64,000 nucleotides of DNA from positions 248,001 through 312,000 of the forward strand of contig JARBJD010000033.1 in the NCBI GenBank assembly GCA_033064195.1. Reading direction: 5' to 3'. The translations under genes were made by a program, and so were the position numbers. Source of the stretch: Blattamonas nauphoetae (Eukaryota; Preaxostyla; Oxymonadida). Under the pieces are notes generated by a model. It did not search any database, was not told where the DNA came from, and saw nothing but the letters and a program-made list of their open reading frames with translations. How positions within the stretch are numbered: the first letter of the stretch is position 1; every line of letters begins with the position of its first letter. Positions 21,056-32,640 of the stretch are shown here, in pieces.

Positions 21056-24000
21056 ACACAAACCAGTGCTCATCAACGGATTGAGTGAGACCCTGGGTCC
21101 GGAAAAGACGGTCCATGGGTTGGCCGATCAACAAACAAAATAATAAAAGTTTTATCTGTTGAAAGAAAAATCCCGACCCGAGAGGTTAATCATCGAGCCG
21201 GTTCTGCCCAAGTGGGGGCGGTTGATGAGCAAAAGGATGGGATCAACCCATTACTCCAGAAAAGCCCCAACGGGGATGAAAAACTGGAGAAAACGAGAAG
21301 TCAGAAGGACTAGTGAAGTGGAAACCACCAAAAGGTTACAATTGCAAAACGCCGCAGTGCTAAAGACATACCGATGTCCTCCTTCAACTGCTGTGTGGCA
21401 GAGAAAGAGGTTGATGAGCACTGGTTTGTGTAAAGGATGTCGCAAGCTCCATCCGACACAGAACCAGGGCTCATCAACGGATTGAGTATTGAAAAGGACT
21501 AAAATCAAGTGTATAAGTGATAATGAAAAGATGAGAGAAGAAGATAACTTCTACGACTCTACCCACTTGCTCCCCTTTTACATTGTCAACGGCCGTGCTT
21601 CCTCCAAAGCTGGCACCAGCAGTTGGCGAGCGAGGAGTCTTATCGGACGATTAGGACTGGAGCGGAGTAGTAGTCGATAGCGACGGTGGCTTCGCCAACC
21701 ACGTGAAATGACCATTCGGGAAACTCCACTCACGAACAGATGGTGAGGAGTACTCGACTCGCTACCGGAAGCGAGGAGATCCACCGAAGGCTTCGCATAT
21801 CCCAATGCGGAACGAGTGATGAAACAACTCGACTCACATGTGAGTTCTTCTGAATCAATATCGCAATCGTCGTTTCGTTCAGTCAAATCACAACACGTCC
21901 AGACCATTCCAGACTCTTCTCGAATCCTGACATCGATGACAGGGCAAACTCATTTCAATTTGAGTCTCGTTGAGTAGACAGAGAGTGGAATCCGAACTGT
22001 CTCTCCGACAGTCTTATCTTTCTTCGTTGTAAACTCTTCCAGGATCAGTGAGAAAGGAATCAAATTCATTTCTTCCATCGTCAAATCAAATGCTTGTGCT
22101 GTCTTTTTCAGCGTGCTCGTCGGTGATGAAGAGAGGCTGGGATGAAGAACGTGGCATTCGCATTCACCTCCTTCCCACTCAACACACAATCTTCGTGGGA
22201 CAGCCAAAGATGAGGATGGTCTGCTTTCCCATCTCCCCCATTCAGACTCCCAATCTTCAAGTGTCCCTTTCCAGAACAGTGATGTTGTGACGAAGAGAAG
22301 GGAATGAAGAGATGTGAGGGCTATTGTCGTGAAACGCACTCGTTTCCATTGTCAGGCTGTCTTCCTTCATGTTGATCGCTCCCTGCGAGAGGTATGTGAG
22401 GTCTGTCTGTTTGATGGTTGTCTTGCTGTTCACCAAGTTCAGAATGCCACTCTCTCACAAACACAGATCAGGAGTTGTTTCCAGGTTAGAAGGAGGAGAG
22501 GGTGAGTGTCCAGTTAATGAACATATTTCGATTGTCAAGTGTCCTCCAACCATTCGAATGAAGATGAGGGAGGGCGAGTCAGACAGAACAACCTCAACGT
22601 GATGAATCCACAATCAACCGCCAAAAACATCAACCATTCCCTCTCCTTCCACTTCGGACAACGAACGAGGGAGCACAAACAGTTCCATTATCATTGTCGA
22701 TCCAGATTCAATCACATCTTCGTGTTGAGACAGCATTCTCACTTGTTCGAGATGTGTCACGTTGTGAAAGATCGAGAATGACAGCGACAACATCCTAATT
22801 CCTTCTATAATCTTCCATCTATCCTCAATCGAGGAGCAAGGTCGCTTTCGATCCCCACAGAACAACATCGAAACTGATGACGAGTTAGAAAGTCGAGTCT
22901 GATATCGTCGCACCGAAGATGGTCTATTCTTGATCCGTTTCAGTCGCTTTGATCGTTGTGATTGTGTTTGAGAGTCGTCGGTCATCCAACTTGGAGTTCC
23001 ACGGATTGTACTTCGGTTTCTGAGGTGACTGTTGCGATGAAGGAGTGTGAGGAGTTCAGAGTCACGTTCAGCGATTCTCCAACAAGCAGACCGGTTCCAG
23101 TCAACGTCACAGTGCAACCGGTGTCCAGAGAGTCCGAGTTCTCGAACTTCATATCTGTAAATCTAGGACGGATTAAAATTTTAATGTGATTTCATCCTCC
23201 AGATGAGATTCGGTCGATTCTGTCCAGCTTCCATCCAGCGTGTCTTCATCTCCAACTGCGAACTCTGCTTGGCAGCGTGTGCAACTCAGAATCTCCGCTT
23301 CCAACGACATTGAAGCGGTTGTGCTTCTATTCGACAAACTCACTTGTCCAGGTCGAGGAGCTGATCCTTCTCTGCGGTAGTCACTCAACTTCACAACTGA
23401 CCATTCCGCAATGTCAGCGCTAAGAGGCTCTTTCTTCATTTGTATCTCAGCTCCTTCAAACTTCGACGGAATGGTCTTTCCAGTGTTTTGACCCAAATCC
23501 TTTCAAATCAGCAACTTTCGAAGATAGATACTTGTTGTTTGTCAACAAACTAGAATTGCCTCTTGCTTTCCGGTATTGGAAGGCGTGTCCTCTCATGTTG
23601 CCCCGCTGCTGGACGGGATGAGAGTTCACCACCAAGATCGCCATGGAATGGATCTGGCGACAAAGGAGGCAATGCTCCGTGAGACAATTCGAGCGATCTT
23701 TCTCTGATCGACTCTTGTTGGACACTTCCAACACACGTCTGAATATTGAGAGGCCGTTGTGCGAATCATTACGCACGTCCCAACCCTCCAATAGTTCAGC
23801 GTGTTTTTCTTTTGATGAAAAGAGCATGCAGACTGGCGTTCTTCTTGTTGAGATCTTGCTGGACTGTTCAACCGACTGTGTGTCCCTCTGCGAAGCTTAT
23901 ATAGTCACGTGAAAACCCGGGAATATCAGGAAAACCCGAGAATATTTTCCGATTATCCCATTTTTTGTCCACATCTGTTACCCATAACTCCGGACCCAAA

Positions 24001-27000
24001 CATTGTTGGGTCCCAACTTTTTCTGGAAGGACATCGACCTGATGTCATGAATCGATTGAGGTAGAAATTGAACCTCCAAAATAGGACACCGGGCTGGGGT
24101 CTCCTATTTTGGAACTTTTTTTGACCCCATTTTTGACCATCAAAAAATAGAGGTCCTTAACATTTAAGCTTAGGAAAGTCGAACTTCACGACCACTTTTC
24201 TCCACGCCTGTTCAATATTTTTCTTTCTCGTTTGATTTATGATGGTTTGGGATGGTTTTCTCTCAAAATCACAATTTTTTGAAAAATGAAAAATCCTGGG
24301 GGGACTTCGGGGAAAAGTCAAAATGCAAAAGTGATTTCCCTGTATAATAAGCTTAGGACCCTGAAAACTTGTTTTGATCATATCTCCACAACCACGCATA
24401 GTTCCGACATGAAGTTTTCACCAATATGAATGTTTTGTTTGATCTTAATTTTTTCTGAACATTTTGAGAGTTTTCGATGGCTTCCTATTTTGGAGGTCAG
24501 AGCACTTTTTCAACATTTCAAATCGGTATTTTGCCCAAATTTTCCTTATTTTTCACTTTTTAACAAAAATGATTATTTCGTCATGATTGTGGCTCTGACA
24601 CCACTCTTTCGATGAAATTTGAGGATGAGATGACACTCAATTGAAAAATGCTGCTGGGAAGGACTGACATAGGGCAAAAAACAAAAAAATTATCTCAACT
24701 GCCGTAAGGGGAATTTTTTCAAAATGTTCAGAAAAAATTAAGATCAAACAAAACATTCATATTGGTGAAAACTTCATGTCGGAACTATGCGTGGTTGTGG
24801 AGATATGATCAAAACAAGTTTTCAGGGTCCTAAGCTTATTATACAGGGAAATCACTTTTGCATTTTGACTTTTCCCCGAAGTCCCCCCAGGATTTTTCAT
24901 TTTTCAAAAAATTGTGATTTTGAGAGAAAACCATCCCAAACCATCATAAATCAAACGAGAAAGAAAAATATTGAACAGGCGTGGAGAAAAGTGGTCGTGA
25001 AGTTCGACTTTCCTAAGCTTAAATGTTAAGGACCTCTATTTTTTGATGGTCAAAAATGGGGTCAAAAAAAGTTCCAAAATAGGAGACCCCAGCCCGGTGT
25101 CCTATTTTGGAGGTTCAATTTCTACCTCAATCGATTCATGACATCAGGTCGATGTCCTTCCAGAAAAAGTTGGGACCCAACAATGTTTGGGTCCGGAGTT
25201 ATGGGTAACAGATGTGGACAAAAAATGGGATAATCGGAAAATATTCTCGGGTTTTCCTGATATTCCCGGGTTTTCACGTGACTATAGTACCGAAACGCCG
25301 TCAAACTAGAGTCGGTGTGCGAATTAGAATTGATGTCCAGCTCCCGCCAATGTTCTTCGAGGTTTGGAGAGATTGTCTTCTCCAACTAATCAAGTTTAAT
25401 ATGATGAATTCGCTTGATACGGTACTTCAATCTTATTGATGACTTCTGCATCCAAGTCCAGTTGTGACCGACGACTTATTTCGGATAAGGAATTGATCAG
25501 TGCAAAATAGTCCGTCATAGTGTATTCTTGATCAATAATCACGGGTCATTGTGGAGCATTGGAGGTCTGATCTTCAGAGGCGATAAAAATCCTATTTCAG
25601 TTGATTAGACTTTCGGATACGGGCACCATCAACTTATTGAAGTACTACCGAGCCTTTGATGCTGAAAGATGTCCCAAATGTGATGGAGTTCAACAATTTC
25701 TGGATGGATATTTCATCTTTCCATTCCTTCCAAGGAGTATGTTTCTTCGAGAAAATCTTGCTATTTCTCAACCACATAATCAGCTGTAATCTTTATCTGT
25801 CACCTGCCGTCGGTGTCTAACTTCTTGTCGGACGACAGAGGCGCAATGTTGGTGTTGTTTGATCAAGATGTGTTGTGGCTTGTCATTTTCGTCTAATGCA
25901 AGTGCAAATGATACCAGATGATGTGGTGAAGAGATGATGGTTGATTCAAGGAAGAATGAATGGTTTTTGCGAGCGGTGGGGATATCGGTTCCCAAACGTG
26001 AGAGTGGTGTTTGAACAGTCAACTTCACACCATTTGTCAGGCGGTGATAGAACATCTTCGGCACCCGTAGCATCCGGAACGTCCGATGAGCCGACATTGA
26101 CCTTGAAATCGGGATTAATTCATTTTGGGATCGGAACGTTGAATATCAGAGCAATAGCTCCTAGAGACCATTCTTGACGTTTGTAGCGATCGTCATTGAT
26201 GGTGGATGGCTGTCAGAAGCCGCTGGATGGGCGTAAGGAATTGTATATACTGATACTGATGTCCTGATGTGGTGCGACGTCCAAGAATAGCTGCATGAAG
26301 ATAACTTGAACCGAACTCGTGTAGATGTCCAAAACAAATGGAGACATATCTGGGCTCCATGTGATTGTCCTCCGAGGAACCATAAAGGGCGACGAGCGGC
26401 TTAAATCGGTAGTTGGATCTTGAGTAATCGCCAACTATAATTGATCATCAAGTCTAAAAATGTTTTGGTGTGTTTCCAATATCACCTAAAAGTTGGTTTC
26501 TTTGCTTTCCAATTGTCGTTGTGAATCGTTTTCTTGCATGTCATCGAGGGTATTCATTCCGTGGAATAGTCTCGATTACAATCCCGTTCCATCCACAATT
26601 CTCGCGTAAATGTGGACACTTGATGCTTCACTTCCGCGATTTGGATATGGTTCGGTTTGTATCCCTTGGGCGAACAGTTGATTCCGTTGTCACTGATGTC
26701 CTCCAACATTTGACGACTAGTCTCATTGTTCGAACGAAACAATGTATATTGTTTCAGTTTGTTGGCAGTAATCGTTCTGTGTTCAGCTTCTACATCTGTA
26801 GATGATGAATCCGATATCGACATCAGCAACAAAATAGTTATTAAGCAACCAGCCTTGTATTTGGTGATCTTTTGATTCGAGTTCAGAACTGCATTTCAAT
26901 CAATAAACTGTTCGCGCTGATCTTTCTGGTTCGAGATCGTTCGGACGAGAGAATAATCGGTCAGAAAAATGTGTTTGTGAATGTCTTCCGTTGAACTGAT

Positions 27001-27197
27001 AATCTGTCTTGAGATTCCAGTTCTGTCATCCATGTCCATATCAGACGAAGATAGTTCGTCGGTTTGCAAGAAAACGGATTCACAAGATGTTAACGTTTGT
27101 TTGATCGGCCAACCCATGGACCGTCTTTTCCGGACCCAGGGTCTCACTCAATCCGTTGATGAGCCCTGGTTATGTGTCGGATGGAGCTTGCGACATC
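21056..27197. mobile_element. 6.14 kb relative of the 138-4906 element, with a nested foldback element
   Basis: It lies in the opposite orientation to the first copy. The left end is ACACAAACCAGTGCTCATCAAC and the right end is GGAGCTTGCGACATC. Both carry the shared inner block CCATGGGTTGGCCGATC in inverted order. Flanks are TTTT and CTTG, a poor match to a 4-bp duplication, though removing one 4-bp unit restores the host frame. Similarity to the first copy is easy to follow for about 800 bp (21056-21850 against 4906-4100). Deeper in, it is weak but present. The interior contains a piece of TIG-like coding (AEFAVGDEDTLDGSWTEST near 23250). It has no intact gene and no recognised transposase. 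The nested 1.38 kb element accounts for the extra length. Confidence 0.7.
23902..25284. mobile_element. 1.38 kb foldback element with 566 bp inverted arms
   Basis: The left arm (23902-24467) and right arm (24719-25284) are inverted copies that appear identical or nearly so. The spacer is 251 bp. The outer ends read TAGTCACGTGAAAACCCGGG and are flanked by TA on both sides, as expected for Tc1/mariner-type insertion. Each arm also holds a smaller hairpin around CTCCTATTTTGG. Because the arms are inverted, the same 80-residue frame (MRGCGDMIKTSFQG...) appears on both strands; I do not regard it as a gene. It inserted into the larger element at 21056-27197. Confidence 0.85.
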
Positions 27198-27201
27198 CTT
27201 G

Positions 27202-27589
27202 GACAGAGTCTGGCCACAATATCATCCAGAAGGGACAATGTCGACTTGACCAAATCCTCGTTGGATGATGTGAGAAGTGGAAGGATTGACTTGGTGAAAC
27301 CAGAACAAGACCCGTCGGGTGTGGGAACAAGTTCAAAGAGAATCAGTTCGGAATAGAAATAATCAGAGTTTCGAGGCGTGACAGCCCTAAGAAGAGAACA
27401 AGCTTTTTTGGTGGTTTTTGAATTCAGAGTGTTTCCCTCCTTGATGAAGTCAACGAGCGATATGAAAGGCGGTGAGGCTCGTTCAATGGTTTTGATTTTG
27501 GAGGGCTTTGTTCTCAGAAACAAGGGAGGTTTAACATGTTTGAAGGGGTGGATGGAACAGCGTTGACCGGTGTTTGAATTGTTTCCCAT
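27202..27589 (-). CDS. N-terminal part of a split helical-family gene
   Basis: The ATG at 27589 starts MGNNSNTGQRC. Family motifs follow: PPLFLRTKPSKIK, FISLVDFIKEGNTL, LLRAVTPRNSD, LVPTPDGSCSGFTKSILPLL and LLDDIVARLCP, where the element at 21056-27197 begins. The rest of the gene is at 20343-21051. Up to the insertion the frame is clean, which suggests the insertion is young compared with the gene. Confidence 0.75.
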
Positions 27590-27684
27590 TGAGTAATGAA
27601 TGATGTGATTTCAGTCGGATCAGATCCACAAGAAATAGTTACGGGTGATCCAATGGTCAGGCATGATCAAACCATTGTCGGAAA

Positions 27685-28533
27685 GTGACAGACTGTCAAT
27701 CGTTCATACGGACTTTGATTCGACATTTAGAACACTTCACCGACTGTTCCTCTCTCAGAAAGCCCATGCTCGTCGACAATCCCTCTTCCAATCACCTGGT
27801 TGAGAACCACCATACGAAACAAAGAGTGTGTCCTCTTTCCTCGGAGATCAGATTGAATAATGTTCAGATCTTTCTGGAAACGATTCTAAGCCAGATCTGT
27901 GGCGACTCGACACAACTCCGTCCTTTGATGTTGAAGAAGCTCCTCGTTCTTGTATCAAGTTTGTCACACTTAGTTTTCATTCTTCCTCGTTGATGATTTT
28001 GACAGAATATGATTGGGCCCTCTCAACCATTCTTGATGTGGATTACATCAAACCTCTTCTGCACTGTTGTGCAAAAACGCAACCACGCCATGTTCCTGTG
28101 TGATTCTTTTATGATCATGTTTTCCAGATTTCTCTCCCAAAATTGTTGTCTCTCATTGGTTTGAAATTGTTTTTGTGTTCATTTGTTCTCCTGGTCACGA
28201 ATTCCAACAGGGATATCATCAACAGGTGAATTAGATCGGATTCGTGCATCGTCGATCCCATCGTACCTTCTCTGTTCATCCCGCGACACTTTCCGAGCAT
28301 TCACCTCTTCTCATCGGAAACGCTGTGTTGGAAGCTCTTTATGAAGGACTCGCTCTCCTCCAGACTTTTCTCAAAACAGCAAGCGATATCTTTCATGACG
28401 TATGCCTTTGTATCTTCTCATCGTGTCCAGATTCTCATCGACTCAGACTTTGTTCCTCTACAATAATCATCAATCATCGCCTGCCTCGATCTCATTGACC
28501 TCCAGGACGCTGATTCGAGATGTTCACATCCAG
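27685..28533 (+). pseudogene. Upstream pieces of an unrecognised helical gene
   Basis: An ATG at 27685 opens a 96-residue helical frame ending in LMLKKLLVLVSSLSHL. It is followed by a possible 50 bp intron (GTTTTCATTC to GACAG), then NMIGPSQPFLMWITSNLFC. Farther on, 28260-28400 reads IVPSLFIPRHFPS or, in another frame, LEALYEGLALLQTFLKTASDIF. A strong GTATGC donor follows at about 28399. The pieces do not join cleanly. The end of the gene may lie beyond the element, at 33246-33386. I do not recognise the family. Leucine-rich helices suggest another ARM-like protein. Confidence 0.35.
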
Positions 28534-28542
28534 AACTCACAG

Positions 28543-28634
28543 GGGTAGGTCTAGACTCAGATCCGAAAAAGTCTAGACGCAGATCTGCAGATCCGTCTAG
28601 GCGCAGATCTCTTGGTCTACACGCAGATCTGCTA
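28543..28634. repeat. Left terminal repeat of the Mutator-like element
   Basis: Four spaced copies of a GTCTAGACKCAGATC or GTCTACACGCAGATC motif lie within 90 bp. The mirror set is at 33146-33236, in the opposite orientation. Motif spacing is about 20-25 bp. In this superfamily such subterminal arrays usually bind the transposase. Confidence 0.65.
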
Positions 28635-29149
28635 ATAAACCCGTTCTTTTCGATTCTTTACCACTTTTTATTCAATGAACACCTCAATCTCGACATCACT
28701 TCCACTTTTTTTGCTCATTTCTTACTTTTTGACTTTTTTACATTCGGGGTTCAACATGGTCAAAGAGATCCTGGGTTGATCTTGTTCATTTCCTTCCCAT
28801 TAAAGCTTCTTTCAATGAGAGACCCTTCCGCACGTTCGTCCGGAATGTTGTCATCTGGTTCACGAGCATATGTCCCTCCCAACTCTCCATCTTCTCAACA
28901 CCGCTAGCATTTCATTATCCACTGCCCAGACCGAAGTACGCATTCCATTTGATCGTTTCACTTCTCTTCACTGATATTCAAGTTCACCTTCCTTGATATC
29001 CGAGCCCACCCTCCACTATGTCCCGTCTGAAATGTCAGTTCCATCTCCAATCGACAACCTCGACGGACGGTGGTCACAGAGACATCGAATCAGCTCACAA
29101 CTGAGAATTTCTACTTGCAGAAAAGAAGAAGAATTGATACTAAACGTCA

Positions 29150-30242
29150 AACAGCAAAAACATTCCGAAATTGTGAGAACGACCATGAAAGGCGACGACG
29201 CGAAGGAAACAAAAGGGAAGGGGATGAAGACGACTAAGTTGAGGTTGATGAGGACATCGAAGGAAAATATGAACAGGCAGAAAACGAGAACAACGAAACA
29301 CGAAGCGTGGGAGAGAATGAAAACGTTGAAGAAAACGCACATGAACAAACTGGCGGAATGGAAGAAGATGAAGAAAACGACAATACTGAATACGAGTAGG
29401 AAGATGCAGTTGAAGATGAGGGTGAACAAGACGATGGAGATGCCGATGACTTCCAACCAGAAATTGAGCAACTCGAACACGAAAACAAAAATGCAGAAAA
29501 ACAGTATGAAGAAATGGACGAAGACGCCGGATCTGAACAGAATGCTGATGCGAAGAAAACGAGAATGATGAAGCTATTGAAAGCGAACATCTCGACGATG
29601 AAGATCCTGACGCTGCCGGTCCTGAAAATGAGCAAGCTGCATCTGACCATGAAGATCCGCAGGAGGAAGATGATCGAACAAGCTGAAGACGTGGACGATT
29701 ACGAAGAAGACAAAGTTAAATCGAAGAAATCGAAAGTGAAGTCAAAACGCACTCGTTTGGTGCACCAGCGCAAAAAAGAATCAAACGATGAAGAAAACGA
29801 GATGAAAGAAAATGAGTTAAACTTTGAAGATGATGAGGAATTTGCAGAAGCAGCGGATGAACAAGCAGAAGCCGACGATCAATTTGAAGACGACGAACAA
29901 GCAGAAGAAACAGAATTGAAAGTAGAAAAAGAAGAACACAGCAAACACTCAGTCAAATCAAGGGAGAGATTAAAATCAAGCAAACTGTCCCGGAGTTCGA
30001 AGTAAATCCGGGAATCAAAATGATCACACTCAAAATCTAGGAAGTCACTCTCTTCAGAAGAAAAGAGGAAGTACCAGAAGAAGAATAACCCGAAGAACAA
30101 TACGGACAGGAGGAAGAGTTTGAAGACCAGCAGGAATACGAAGAGGAGAAAGGAGACAGCATCGATCCTCAGCCGGACAAGGAACCAGAGCATCAATCGG
30201 AAACAAATGACAATGACGACGAAATTATGAAAAGAGCCTTTT
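29150..30242 (+). pseudogene. Acidic Glu/Asp-rich coding remnant inside the Mutator-like element
   Basis: A strongly Glu-rich reading (for example EQAENENNETRS, NVEENAHEQTGGMEEDEEND, QPEIEQLEHENKNAEKQYEE, NFEDDEEFAEAADEQAEADD, EEEFEDQQEYEEEKGDS) runs for about 1.05 kb on the plus strand and ends IMKRAF before TAG at 30240-30242. It switches frame several times and has TAG and TAA codons inside, so it is not one open frame. Alternative frames give Lys/Met-rich or, on the minus strand, Phe/Val/Ser-rich shadows. It may be a captured host gene for an acidic coiled-coil or nuclear protein, now decaying. No domain is recognised. Confidence 0.45.
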
Positions 30243-30245
30243 AGG

Positions 30246-32640
30246 GTGACAGGGGTGCGTCCACTATACGCTCACACTGGCCCAACTCTCGATCTCCTCT
30301 CGAGTGGAATTCTGTCGCCCACATTCTGTCCATCCACCTACGCGCGATCCTCGTCCTCATGCGCCTCTTTCACAACACGTTCCATGAACACTCCAACACT
30401 TGCTCTGACCACCTCGTCAGCAAACGACATCTGCCGCCTCTTCCCTTCTACGGGGAGGAAGGAGTGGGTCTCGCCCAGACAATCATCTCTTCAGTTGTGT
30501 CTGCCTTCTCCACAACCAGCGACAGCCGACACGAAAACAGCTCAGCCATGCATCTTCACTACGTTCCGCCAGCTCCGACGACATTCCGAACTGTCTCGTC
30601 GATCTTCCAATCGCAAGCACCGCAAATCAATGTCAGTCCGATCACAGCAACAACATCAGCGCCGCCGCTGGTTCCCCCAACCACGTTTGACAGTCTGAGT
30701 GATCTTCTTTCTCCATCGGCAGTTCCCATGCGGTCACTCACCCCCTTCTCTCCAGCACGAACACCTCACCTTCAACCTTACCCAGTCTCGCCTCGTCATT
30801 ACGCCAATTCTGATGATAGTGGTGTTAGAAACCCGCCCGCGTTCAGAAACCCGCAACCGGTGTCCAAAAAACCGCAACCGAACGATCTTCATCATACTCT
30901 CACTCTTTCATCATTTATTCACATTATCCTCTATTTTTCTCACATTTTTGAAAAAATCTATCGAAAAAAATCGTGAAGTGACGCAATTGAAACTGATCTT
31001 TCTCGAGACTCGGCATTGTCATCATATCCCTCCTCGTTTGTATTTTCTTGTTGAATCGGTTGTTGTGAACGTCAAATGAACGTTGGATCGGTGGTTTGAC
31101 TTCATGAAACTTTGATTCAAAGGAAGATCGGAAGAGAAGAAACTGAACCATTGCAATCTTGCCCTCCTGATGTCAGTGTCAGTTTGATCCTTGTTTTTAT
31201 TTCCTCCTCCGGATGTTCTGAATATCAGAGCTTCTCTTGTGTGAGATTTACAGATTGCAAGACATCTACCTGAACAAATGATGATAAAGTTGAGAACGAC
31301 AGAATCTCAAGAAGTATGGTCGAGTGAAATTGATGAAGCGTTGGAATTGTGTATTGAAACAAGTTCTTTGGTTGACTGTCATATCTCGAGTCCTGGCTAG
31401 TGAAACATCGATTTCGGTTTGAATCTTGACCCATTGATTTCAATGTCGCATTTCACAGACGTGTTTTTCTTCTTCACTTTTTCCAGAAAACTTCTCAAGA
31501 CTCTCAGTTGAGACAATTAGAAATGAATGATCAATCAAAAATGAAGTGGCGGATTTATCACGCTGGTTGCGGGTTTATGGACCAGAGCGGGTTTCTAACA
31601 CCACTATGATCCCATCACACCGTCACGCTCTCCGTCTCTTCTCGTCACATAAGCCACTCCTGACGACCCAGATGCAATCATCAACCATCCAGCGAAAACA
31701 TCACGCTCATGGACTTGCAGACAGGAATCAGGGTGGGACAAGGCTCAACAATCCTGATGAAGACAGTGCTCGCCACACTCTTCTCGCCGTCCAGTGTCAT
31801 CGACAAGAACGTGCGGCAGAAGCAGTTCAGCGAGCATCTCACAAATTACGCGGCAGCTCTCGACAGCTTCAGTCCATCTTCCACATTTTCGTTCGCTCCA
31901 ATCTCACAGAACATCTACAACCGAACAGACAACCCTACAAGTCTCTTCATCCCTCCCTCTCCTCTCTCCACTCTCCTCAACCTCTGCCCACACGAAATGT
32001 TCACGCTGACCTCAGACGACCTTCCGATGGTCGACCATCTTCTGAGAAAGGGCTACACGCAGTTCAACCCGCCAGCTTCGGGTTCGCCCAATGCAGCACT
32101 GAACAGAGACGAGACACTTTGAACGACTCTTCTCTCGCTCATAGCACTCTCCCACCCAAATGAAGGTGTGTAAACACACACACGTTCTCTCTCATCCATA
32201 CTCCGCTTCTTCTGCCTCTATCTTCAACGTTCTGGGCGAATTGAGATTCTTTGAAGACGCAGTCAGGAAGCACGCTCATCCCCTCCGTCCACCTCACAAG
32301 TTATCTGTCATCCAGCAGCCCCACATCAGACAATCTATTTGCTCCTCTCCCTCCTCATCCGCTCTCGCAGAAAGGAACGAAGGAAGAGGCAGCAGGCATT
32401 CACTCCCTCAATCTGCTCCACGACAACCTCATCGCTACCTGTCCGTACTTTTCAAACATCCTTCGCCGGATGCGACAGCTGTTCGTGCTCGGGTTCGACT
32501 CAGACCCAGTCTTCATATTCAAACCGAACAACAGCACTTCCGACAAGGATCAGAAATCCACTGTCATAACCGAAGAGGTCGGGCGAGTTGAACCAAAGGC
32601 GTTCATGATCACATTCGAAGAGCTTCTGGTTGGGTAACAA
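30246..32640 (+). other. Ser/Pro-rich protein-like remnants in the Mutator-like element
   Basis: Plus-strand frames with composition unlike chance: 30359-30815 (HYVPPAPTTFRTVSS, PPLVPPTTFDSLSDLLSPS), 31709-32122 (KTVLATLFSPSSVIDKNVRQ, FAPISQNIYNRTDNPTS) and 32251-32637 (LHDNLIATCPYFSNILRRM, FVLGFDSDPVF). They are in differing frames. The first and second are separated by the nested element at 30816-31607. I do not recognise the protein. It could be cargo from one host gene. 32641-33130 holds nothing that I can interpret. Confidence 0.35.
30816..31607. mobile_element. 792 bp inverted-repeat element nested in the Mutator-like element
   Basis: The ends are the perfect 20-bp inverted repeats ATAGTGGTGTTAGAAACCCG. 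Extra copies of AACCCGC or AACCGCAACC lie just inside the left end and match the right end less closely. GAT borders both sides, perhaps a 3-bp duplication. It has no coding capacity of its own. It interrupts a Ser/Pro-rich frame between NSD and PITPSRSPS, which would read through without it. Confidence 0.65.

Noticed and set aside
24157-25029. Two identical 80-residue genes on opposite strands
   Set aside because: They are the same inverted arm of the foldback element read twice. No start context or family similarity.
29016-29650. Hydrophobic minus-strand frames that look like membrane proteins
   Set aside because: They are antisense to the Glu-rich plus-strand sequence. GAA/GAG read in reverse gives TTC/CTC, hence Phe/Leu/Ser-rich shadows.
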